A stretch of 64,000 bases of DNA from Liriodendron chinense (Eukaryota; Streptophyta; Magnoliopsida; Magnoliales; Magnoliaceae): positions 2,108,001 through 2,172,000 of the forward strand of contig PVNU02003892.1 in the NCBI GenBank assembly GCA_003013855.2, in the 5' to 3' direction. The notes under the pieces are model-generated. The model ran no database searches, was not told the DNA's origin, and worked only from the letters and a program-made list of their open reading frames with translations. This document shows, one piece after another, positions 46,791 through 56,105 of the stretch. The position numbers and the translations under genes were made by a program. Numbering within the stretch: position 1 is the stretch's first letter; each line of letters begins with the position of its first letter.

Positions 46791-47197
46791 CTTTTTGCTC
46801 TTGAGGGCTCTTTTGCGTGTAAATTTGGCCTAATACTGCGCATTATACTCATATTTTGGGTGGGCAAAGCTATTCCTGTGGTGACAGGGATTATTTCTTT
46901 AAAGGATATGGGGCCCCGTACTTCCGTCATAAATTTTCATGTGCCTTCATTGTGATCCGAAAGCTGTGTCGGGTCTCATATACTTTAAATCCTGGACTAT
47001 GCCTAACCAAAATGACACTTTCTGGCAATTATCATGATTGATTAATTTAGGTAGGGTTTAGAGGTACCTGCGCACGCCTCCTATGACTTTGGTTCTGATG
47101 TAAATAATCTTCATGTGCTTCTTCTCTTTACTCCTTTTTTTGTCGAATTACCGGGGTTCTCAAATCGGGTTGTTAGTCTTGTTTCTTCCAGCAGATA
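46791..47197. other. Leader of the antisense module
   Basis: No frame of interest. It ends with a pyrimidine-rich stretch and CAG (47170-47194) just before the first ATG, which looks like a splice acceptor, so part of the leader may be an intron. Confidence 0.4.
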
Positions 47198-47824
47198 ATG
47201 GTTGCGACTCGTGCCTCCCAACGCGCAGCTCGCGACTGCTTGCGACGGCTTTTTGACTCCCTTGGTCATCTGGAAGCTTGGTCATCCCTCCATTCTCGAT
47301 ATGATGAGGTGTCCGAGGCTTTATCCAGGCTCGGTGCGGATTCTCGTTCCGTACTTCAGGCCATCCGGAATATTTTGCTTATGGCCTCCACTCTTGATGA
47401 GCATAGGGAAGCCATCCTTGGTTTCATTGGTGACTCTTCGTTCCCAGAAGAGCTGACACTTCTTGAGGCGGCGGAGCCTCCCTTGGCCGATTCTTTCTTG
47501 GCCTTATGGAGCCAGCTTAACTCTCTGAAGAAGGAGAAAAGGGCGAAGAAACGATACTTGGCCTGGCTTGTCCCTCTGGCGGAGGCCGAATTTCCTGATC
47601 GTCGCACCAGTATCTGGAGAAGGATCAGAGCAGTCTTGAATGAATATGACGATCTGGCGATTGATGTCTCCATAATGCGGAACTGGGCCAATGCTGAATA
47701 CGTGCACTTCGACCTCGTACAGCAGTGCATCTCCCATCTGATGGACCTAACTTCTAAGGAAGCGCGGGTCCAAGCGAAGGTGGACGAATTGAAGGCTCGG
47801 CTTCTCCCTCTGCTGCAAGATTGA
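47198..47824 (+). CDS. Hypothetical 208-aa helical protein of the Tat-2 antisense module
   Basis: Starts MVATRASQRAARDCLRRLFD and ends KARLLPLLQD. It is rich in Leu, Ala, Arg and Glu, has no signal peptide or membrane segment, and looks mostly helical; the C-terminal third (LTSKEARVQAKVDELKARLL) could form a coiled coil. I recognise no family. The frame is clean over 208 codons while the surrounding DNA is not coding, and a splice-acceptor-like TTCTTCCAGCAG sits just before the ATG. It shares strand and promoter region with the PMD gene 388 bp downstream and may be a first ORF of the same transcript or a separate alternative product. Confidence 0.6.
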   Translation: MVATRASQRAARDCLRRLFDSLGHLEAWSSLHSRYDEVSEALSRLGADSRSVLQAIRNILLMASTLDEHREAILGFIGDSSFPEELTLLEAAEPPLADSFLALWSQLNSLKKEKRAKKRYLAWLVPLAEAEFPDRRTSIWRRIRAVLNEYDDLAIDVSIMRNWANAEYVHFDLVQQCISHLMDLTSKEARVQAKVDELKARLLPLLQD

Positions 47825-48211
47825 GACCTTTTTCTGTCCGCGAGAAGGGGATCTCGCAATTTTGTGTTGTCTTACAACAAACTTTAACTTTAACATTTGA
47901 ACAATTGACATGACAGTCCGAACATTTTGGGCTTATTTCAGTTAATGGATGATGCTTGTGTTGTTTTTCTTTCTCTTATCCGTCCTTGTTTGTATGTGAT
48001 GACGATGTCGTGTTATGAATGCTGTCATGCTATTTCCTTCTTTGTTAGTTTGAATACATTTTACTATGACCTTGATTCGCTTATCGGTGCTCATGCCGTC
48101 TTTGCACACTACTTTGCATCCTCTCGAACTTTGAGAATGTTGATTCCTTTTGGGCATTTCTTCTTGCTTTGAGTTATATCTAAGTTTTCCGTATGCTGTT
48201 TGCAGATTGTG

Positions 48212-51200
48212 ATGGCTAGCGACCCTTCTAAGGCTGGTCCTTCAGGTCCTCCATTAACCCCTTCAAAGCGCAAGCGAGCGATTTCGAGGGACGTCGTTCG
48301 CCCGTCTGACCAGAATCCCCAATGGTTTCTCCCCCCGGAGACTTTCAATTTTTATGAACGTATATTGACGTTACCTAAAGACATGCAGAAGAAAATTCTG
48401 TGTGACCGGATTGTACCACCTCCCCCAGACAGGGGTACACAGGAGCAATGGGACTCCTGGTTTGCTCCGTTGCGGGGCTTCCGAAGCGATGGGACGACAG
48501 GTTCCGAAGAAGGGGAGGCGAGCCCGTTGGCCCCCGCCCAATCTGCCAGACGCGGTCGCCCGAAGAGGGCTGGCAAGGGCGCGAAACAAGTATATTTGGA
48601 GAAACAGGCCAGGTCCAAATCTGACAAGATGAAGATCATTTGGTCGACCGTAAAGTTAGTCACTTCTCCCCTCGCCATCCGGAATCCTTATACACGAGGG
48701 TATATTAGATCCACCAGAAGCTTCCAGCGTCATCGTTCTCTCCCCAGTATCGAGCCCGCAGACGTGTGCCGCGCAAACTCGTTTTTCAGTGTGGGGACTT
48801 GGACATCTATTCCGGGGCCTTTTCTCAACTGTTCCCTGTCTGAGAATGGCAGGCGTCAAGCTGTTTTGGACCCGAAGCTCATGATATTTCTAGAGCCGAA
48901 TCAGAACCCACATCGGCCTTTCCCAACACATTATTTTGAGACTCTCCGGCAAAGATTTCATCATCTGGGCGACACAGAGATTTGGCTGTCAGGCGCCTTC
49001 CGGACCCGCGGTCACTTGATTGCTCATCCCGGGTATGAGGCATGGGCGAATCGGATATTGGAGCTCCATAAAGAGACCTTAAAAGCGGTGGGCCTTTTCA
49101 AGGCTATTGCGGCCACCTCGAGCTACTTCTGCCGCGAGCCATGGGTTTACAAAGGGTTCTTGAACCACTGGTGCTCTATCACCAACACATTTCATTTGCC
49201 ATATGGAGAAATGAGCATCTCGCTGTGGGACCTGAACCGCATCACTGGTCTCCCGATCTGCGGGAGGATATATGATGAATGGGTTCCTAGTGACGAGGAA
49301 CTGTCTCGGAAGAAAAAGGGGGTGAGCGAAGGCTTCTTCTCCCCGGCTTGCTATGAATTATTCGCGGAGCTCCCGCAATTTTGGGCTTTCAAAGATAAAC
49401 TCCCTTTCGAAGACTGGCTGGTCTATTTCAGCCATGGCTTAGAGTAAGCATTTTAATTGTGAGTCGTATGTCATTGTTGCGTCTTTTTCTTTACCATTAA
49501 TATTTTATCTCCTTCATTTCAGTCTGGATTATGCGGCTTATAACGAAGACCGCGACGACAAGGCATTTTTGGAGGATCGAATGAGAGAGAATTTCCCCCG
49601 TCCGAACAAACTATCTCCGACCTGTGAACTCGCCGGCTTCCTGGCCTACTGGTTGAGCTGCGTGGTCCTGCCGAGCTCGAAGCAGGCCGACAGTGTGAGG
49701 GTGTCCTGTTTCGCGGTCGTAGGGGCTTTGGCGAATGGCCACCGTTATGCAATAGCTCCCGCCGTATTATGCTCTCTTTACCGGGCTTTCGGTTATGTTA
49801 TCAGCAATAAAGATCGGGCGGCCTTCGGCATGAACTCGGCTTACTGTGGGTGGCACTTCTTATCTGGATGGCTTGGAGTGTATTTCCCTTGGGTGTACGG
49901 TATCGAGTCTGGTGATTATATTCAGCGAGGGGTGGTCCCATTATACTTCTTTCAAAAGCGGAAGATGGTAGGGCAAAATCTGAACACCGTCCGGGAGCGG
50001 ATTGCTAAATACGACGATGTCCACTTCTTCCACTTCTCAGGCACTCGGAGCAAAGATTCTATATTGTGCACGGATGATGAGAGCCTAGACCATAACGAAC
50101 GCTCGTTCCTCATAGCCATCCGCCCGTCCTCACTTCCTCTCCGTGAGGGACTAGAATTCTGGAGAGAGCCGTACTACCCCAACCGTTTTGCTCGTCAATT
50201 CGGATATGATCAAGGAGTACCTGCCACATTGGAGCCGGTGACTCAGGAGCAGCGAGCATATGGCATCGGGCCTATCCACTGGAAATGGATGTGGCGGCAG
50301 CTTCTGCTGACTGGGACTGGTTGCTCTTTTGCTATTCCTGGGACGGGGAGTATCACTGGCGCCTCTTTCGGGTGGATGAGATGGTGGGCTCATCAGTACA
50401 CGTTGATCCGGAACGTTCATCTCGTTACTGATCCTGTGTTTGTTACGCCTCCGATTGTTAGCCTAGCTCCTGCCGACGGATTGGGGTACGTGGCGGAGCA
50501 TCTTCACCAACCTGCTGTACCGGGTACTTTGAGGCTGATGACTTCACTGAATGTGGTAATTGATCACGAGAAGCCCGAGCACACCTTGGAAGGTTGGGTT
50601 GCTTTTGGGGAAAGGAATATCGTGCAGGCGGGCCCCGAGTTCCCGTCTCTCGGGCCTATCGATGAGGTACATCAAGAAGGTGATATTCCCAGGGATGATG
50701 ATGACCAAAATGATGGGGATGGTGATGATGATAATGACATTGAGGGTGGTGGTGATGGCGGTGCTGGTGGTGGTGATGACGACGGCGATGACGGTGGCGA
50801 TGACGACGGCGATGACGGTGGCGATGATGAGACGCCACTTGAGCGGACTGGTCCTCGGGTGAAGACTGCTCATCGTATTGCGGTAGTCGATGGAGGGAAG
50901 AACATTGCCGAGATGCGTAAGAAGTACGATGAAGAGAGATTACAGAAACAACTTTCTGAGGCCGTTGGTAGTGCTCCGCTCGGTGACGCGGGTGTAGCCA
51001 GGGAAGAGGGTGAGTTGAGTCTTCAGGAGAATTTGAACGGCGATCGCTCTGCTGGAGGAGGTGATGGCGATGAACCGATATATGACCAGCCTATCCCTGA
51101 GGCAGATGTCGGAGCGATTTTCATGGACTTGGATGACGAGGTGCCCACTGATGCTGTTCTTATCTCCGATACCCCCATGGCTGAAGCTGCAGATGACCAG

Positions 51201-52514
51201 GGTCCTGTTCATGAAGCAACGATCACTGGCGTTGTGGAAGTTGCACCTCCCCCGACCCTTTCCCGTGTTGAAGATATTGGGGTCGGGGCTGTTGATTTAG
51301 CTTCTCGGGGCGCTCCGATTTCTGTCACTGAATCGAGTGTACCTGAGCCTACCTTGGAAGCGTCTCCGACTGTTGAGCCTCCATCCACTGCGCCTACCGT
51401 GGAAGCTGTTTCCCTCGTCGGACCGTCATTAGCTGAACCTATCGGGGAAGCTTCCCGTAGGGTTGAGGTTTCGAGTTTAGGAACAAGTGTATCGGAATGT
51501 GCCGCGCAGCCTCCTCCTACTGTTGTACCGTCATCAGCTGAACCCGTTGCGGAACCCCTTCCTATCACCATGCCAGCATCTGATACCAGCGTTCCTGAGG
51601 TCGTAGTGCTATCCTCTCCAGAGCTGCCTGAGCCGTTGTCCGAGGGGATCACTGAACCTGCCCCAGTATTGCCTACGCATGCTGTCTCGGCTAATGCACC
51701 TGCCGTTGATGTTCTTGAAGCTACTGGTATATCACTTGTCTTTATTATTTCGGCTATCTTTCTCTCTTATTGAGGCCTCTTTATACTAACTTTACCATTT
51801 CTTTGATCAGTGGCCGCTCCCGTTCATGCTTTGGCCCCTGTTGCCTTGCCCGAGGCATTCGGTTCCTCTCTCCGAGGGTTATCAAAGGTGAAGGCGGACC
51901 TTTTGAAGAGTCTTCTGACGAACATCACCGCCTCTCTGAAGAACATGGATGAGTGGTCCATCTTGGATGAAGGGCTGCAGGCACTTGAATGCAACGCTGC
52001 ATGGCTCGGGATTGACGTCTCTTTGATGATCAACCATGTAGTCCTGTTCAGGGAGAGCATGGCACAACTCGATGAGGCGAGACACTTTAGAGTCGATCCT
52101 TCTGTTGAGGAGAGGCGCGGTCATTTGCAATCTCTCCTGCCAAAGCTTGAGCTGTGTGAGGCAGATGTAACCGCGCTGAGGCGCAATTGGCAAGATGCCG
52201 CCGTTGGGTATCAGGGAGCCACAGATCGGCTGGCGGAGATAGATGATGAGATAGCACGGCTGCAAGCTGAACGCTCCGTTGTTCATCTCAATCTTTCGAA
52301 ATTTGGCAATCAAAAGGCTCGTCTGCAATCATCTATCGAAAAGCGTGAGGCCGAACGCAATGCTATACGAACTCAGGTTGAAGAACTGAGAGAGTCCCTT
52401 CAAAGCGTCCCTGATCCTGCACAAGTTTTAGGTGCGGCGGAGGCAACACAGAGGGCGACCCAGGAGTCTGCAGTTCATTTGCTAGAACAATGTTTAAGAA
52501 ATCTGAACAGTTAG
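48212..52514 (+). CDS. Plant mobile domain (PMD) protein encoded antisense to a Tat/Ogre-like element, 3 exons
   Basis: Exons 48212-49443, 49523-51726 and 51811-52514 sum to 4140 bp, an uninterrupted 1379-codon frame. The introns (79 and 84 bp) are GT-AG, and the second has a CTAAC branch-point-like word. Residues about 280-620 resemble the plant mobile domain (aminotransferase-like, PF10536) of MAIN/MAIL1 proteins and of some transposons: MSISLWDLNRITGLPICGRIYDE near 334, FLAYWLSCVVLP near 445, RYAIAPAVLCSLYRAFGYVI, and GWHFLSGWLGVYFP. Then come a low-complexity acidic Asp/Gly stretch (about 795-845), a long Pro/Val/Glu-rich region, and in exon 3 a coiled coil (LAEIDDEIARLQAERS). A splice-acceptor-like TTTGCAG lies just upstream of the ATG, so a leader intron is likely. 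The gene sits antisense between Tat-2 integrase and its 3' LTR. Function unknown; PMD host proteins act in nuclear silencing and genome stability. Confidence 0.85.
49444..49522 (+). other. Intron 1 of the PMD gene
   Basis: Begins GTAAGC and ends TTCATTTCAG. Splicing replaces the stop that would otherwise end exon 1 and keeps the PMD reading frame. Confidence 0.85.
51727..51810 (+). other. Intron 2 of the PMD gene
   Basis: Begins GTATAT and ends CTTTGATCAG with TACTAAC upstream. It joins the Pro-rich region to the coiled-coil exon in frame. Confidence 0.85.
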
Positions 52515-52972
52515 GCTCTATGATTGTTTTATCTTGTAATTTTGCGGAGATATGTTGTGACACTAATGTTGTAATGATATGTATACTATTCACATGATCG
52601 TGCTATATGTTTTATTCACTTGATATTTCTTTCATTTGCGTTTAGATTCGAATGTAACGTAGGTTATTTTAGAAGGAATGTCCCCCTGTCAGGACTCAAA
52701 CCTATATTGATGCGGGATGGGCGTGCCTGAGCCTTGACTTTAAGGTCTATATCTCCATTCCGATTCTCGACAACTTTGGATAGGGCGAGGTAACGATGCC
52801 TGATACGTCTCGGGTTTCAATAACTTTACTGATGCCTGTGTAAACACACGGAAGAAAGGATTAGTATCTGTAATTGTAAGCATTGATCATCGTATGGTGT
52901 CATTTCTCTTGATATTTGTCTATTTCATTTTCCCTCTAACGGGGTGTTTACAAATCACAGCAGTATTCTATG
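52515..52972. other. Gap between convergent PMD gene and Tat-2 pol
   Basis: Non-coding on both strands. It should contain the 3' ends of the + strand PMD transcript and of the minus-strand pol frame; no clear polyadenylation signal was singled out. Confidence 0.4.
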
Positions 52973-53333
52973 TCAAGTATAATATCTTTTCAAGAATCGT
53001 CCATTCACCAACGAGCTGATGCCTTGCCCCTTGCAATCGATCACTCGATACGCTCCATTGGAGTATACTTCATCAATGATGCACACTGGGTCCCACTTCG
53101 GGTCGAATTTACTTTTCGGGCCTTGAGCTGGCACCGGGCGCTTCATCATTAGTACCAGGTCACCTCTTTTGAATGATCTACCGCGGACTTGTTTGTCGTA
53201 TGAGGCTGAGATCTGTTTCTGATACATTTCGAGCCTTTGTTGGGCGACCAGTCTCTTTTCATCCAGATCATCTAACTCGGTCATTCTGATCTCGGCGTTG
53301 CGTTCGGTTGTCAGGGAATAACGAAGGGCGACT
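52973..53333 (-). pseudogene. Tat-2 integrase, C-terminal part (split by insertion)
   Basis: Reads MTELDDLDEKRLVAQQRLEMYQ, then YDKQVRGRSFKRGDLVLMMKRPV and FDPKWDPVCIIDEVYSNGAYRV: the integrase C-terminal domain of Ogre/Tat-type elements, ending at a natural stop at 52973. It has no internal stops. The frame runs without shift into the TSD at 53329-53333, and its upstream part resumes beyond 63757 on the other side of the Athila-like insertion. Confidence 0.9.
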
Positions 53334-54300
53334 TGTTCGCTTCCCCAAGTCTAGGGTTGCGATGTAGTAATAATCTCGGTAATACCGAGGTCGATCCACA
53401 GGGACTTATGTAGGATGTCACAAACTCATCCACAAGTTTCTGTTGAAGCTAACAATCAAAGTTTGAATAGAATGTGTGTGATTAACAGTTTTAGCTAAAT
53501 TGAATGTAAACAATTATAAGAAGGCACTAGGGGTTCGAGGATTCACTTGTAGCAATCCTCGATGTTCAATCCGCTGTGGTTTCCCATTCTCTCAACTAGA
53601 ATCACCAGTCAGGTCTATCTAGTCGGATGATAGAACTGTTAAACCAGAAGTCTGTAACATGTAAGTTCTGTGCATAAAGTTCACTCAACTCTAGGCTGAT
53701 CTGAGCATGCTCATTGCATAGGTCATTCACCTTTTCTATAGGTCCAATTCCCAATCATAACCATCCTCAAGTCTTCTCACAAGACAAGGCTAGATCATGA
53801 TTTGAACTGGATTCAAATTATATGCACAATCCATACATATTCCAGATAATCAACCAAAACTAGAACTTTGGCATGAAGTCCCTTTATGAAGAGCTTGGTA
53901 CTAGAGCGCACTCCAATTCCTCGGATCATACAGGTCTAGACCGTTGCAAACAAATTAAGAAGATAAGTAATCCATCCAAACATCCATGAGTCATCACAAG
54001 ACTAAGAGAAATTACTTAAAAACTTGTATAAACTTCAAACCTTAGTTCATAATCATGAATTCCAAACTGAAAACCACTTAACTACGAATTAAAACATCTT
54101 GGATACACTAAAAGCTTCACCTCTTAGCCCTAGCTAAGAGGTTTAGCTGCTCATGATCCAAGGAAACATGAAACAACTACAAAAAGCATAAAAACAGCAA
54201 AGCAAACCAAAAGGAGTTGTGAAACTCCAATCTTCACTTCCACAGCCTCCAACCTCGCTTGAACCCTTCTAGGATACCTTAGGAACAATCCCTAGGTGTC

Positions 54301-54308
54301 TATTTATA
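54301..54308 (-). promoter_or_regulatory. Athila-like LTR TATA box (3' LTR copy)
   Basis: TATAAATA on the minus strand within CTATAAATAGACACC. The same word occurs in the 5' LTR at 63092-63099. Confidence 0.65.
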
Positions 54309-54411
54309 GTCTGGAGGTTCCACGACTTCGGAAGAATCGAGAAAGTGCGTAACACTTACGCAGCGCAGAGAAAATCGGACGTTACTTAGGAGTTTCTAAG
54401 TCAGTACACCT

Positions 54412-54730
54412 GGCCGACCGGTCACGACCGGTCGGCCTCAATACACATTCATTCCAGCAAGCATGGCCGACCGGTCATGACCGGTCGGACGTCTACATTG
54501 ACATTCCAGCAAGTATGGCCGACCGGTCATGACCGGTCGGCCTCATTCAATATTGGTCCAGCAATCATGTCTGACCGGTCATGACCGGTCGGACGTCCTC
54601 ACTCCTGTTCCAGTAGTCATGTCCGACCGGTCATGACCGGTCGGATGTCTTCAGCAGATTCCCAATGTGCATGGCTGACCGGTCACTGACCGGTCTGGCT
54701 TCCTTGGCCGACCGGTCACGACCGGTCAGC
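54412..54730. repeat. GACCGGTC palindrome array in U3 (3' LTR copy)
   Basis: Seven units, about 52 bp apart except the last pair. The core of most is GACCGGTCATGACCGGTC, a perfect 18-bp palindrome made of two GACCGGTC sites; several extend to GGCC at both ends. Linkers (CATTCCAGCAAG-like) are also repeated. The identical array lies at 63203-63521 in the 5' LTR, apart from one base. Confidence 0.95.
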
Positions 54731-54966
54731 CCTCTTTTCTTCTTGCATTTTTTTCTTTCTTTCTTCCTTCTGCTTCCTTTTCTTCTTTAGTTCTTTCTTT
54801 CTTTATTAGAATGGTTCCAAATGAGCTCATTATATCTTCAATTGAGTAGAGTCCATCCTCAATCCTGTAGTCACACAACATGCATTGAATTAGCTTCCAA
54901 ACCATACAAACCTTGCACAATGAGTGATGAATTGGGGTTAGAATATGCATAATTAAGAGCTCAACA

Positions 54967-54978
54967 CACCCCCCAACC
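54967..54978 (-). other. Athila-like poly-purine tract
   Basis: GGTTGGGGGGTG on the minus strand directly adjoining the 3' LTR. Confidence 0.85.
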
Positions 54979-56105
54979 AGCATTTTGCTAGTCCCGAGCA
55001 AAACATGCGTGAAGCTAATCTCATTCTTCTAAACTCAACTCTCTTTCAGAAACCATCCTTCTATACATTCCAGGGTTCATAAGTGTAAGATTCAGAAAGA
55101 TTAGGTGTCAAAGGTTGGCACCATAAACCCTCAAGACATGATAGGCATTCATATGAGATTCCCACTAATTGGTTGATAAATAGAGGAAATTGAACAAATT
55201 CATCCTAGTGTGGGTAGTGAAAATTCATTCCACGAGTTTCTAGGATTATCTTCTTCATAGATTAACTAGACTATAGAACTCAAGGTACATAGAGCCACAT
55301 CAAGCCAATGACAGGAAATTGCCTTACCGTCCTTCCGACGACTTTCACACTACGTCCCATTTCCGGCTTTGGTTACGGGTAGACCATCCCCCGGCTGGTA
55401 GTAGGTAGCCCTAATCGGAATTTTCCACCGTTTTTCCACATTCCCAATTTCATCCTTCCTTTTCCTTTTTCTTTTTAAATTAGATAGGATTTTTAGAAAT
55501 CCATATCTTTCATTATTTTCCCATGGACAAGGATGGACAAAGTACCCCGGCCTGATTTCTCAATACCTTAATTCAAAGTCTAACTCATCCCTAAATCACA
55601 TAATCCCTTCAACTCATGAAAATCGTGTAATGTGAACTAGGTGTAAAAGTGTTCAGATTTTCTATCAATCACAAAAATAGGGGAGTTCACATATAAAACC
55701 ATTATGCAATGAGAGATTCCAGACATCCAGCCTTATACACTTCATATCTCCTCCTCTTATGCTCATATCAACTCGAATGCATAGAACCAATGTTTTTCAA
55801 AAGAGTTTCGAATTTTTGAAAAAAAATCAAAAAATTTCCACATAATTGCTTGAGATGTTGCAAAAGCTGGATTTCATCCAAGCGGTCCTACACCCCCCAA
55901 CCAAATCGTGCATTGTCCTCAATGTAAAAGATGCGCAATGAGCAAAACATGAGAGCAATTTGAAAATAAAAGGGAGTGAGGAATGATATTACCTGAGGGA
56001 GTGAACATTGGAAATCTTCCTCCTTCTAACAAACCTATGAAAACGAAAACAAAAAGCAGCAAAGTCCTAATCCTAACTACTCTATACCTCCATCAGACTA
56101 GGAGA
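54979..56105 (-). other. Athila-like post-pol region, no env-like ORF
   Basis: 1.1 kb between the pol stop and the 3' LTR tract. Some Athila elements carry an env-like frame here; this one has none. A second copy of the tract (TGGTTGGGGGGTG on the minus strand) occurs at 55891-55903. Confidence 0.7.

Larger units (their letters stand above)
53334..54966 (-). repeat. Athila-like 3' LTR, 1633 bp
   Basis: On the minus strand TGTTGAGCTCTTAATTATGC to GGGGAAGCGAACA. TATA box TATAAATA at 54301-54308 (minus strand). An array of GACCGGTC palindromes at 54412-54730 lies just upstream of it in U3. Confidence 0.97.

Noticed and set aside
50544..50873. Minus-strand frames, including a His-rich one
   Set aside because: Complement of the acidic triplet repeat in the PMD gene; a shadow of the real frame.
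54979..56105. Env-like ORF of the Athila-like element
   Set aside because: I looked on the minus strand after the pol stop; no frame of useful length exists and stops are frequent.
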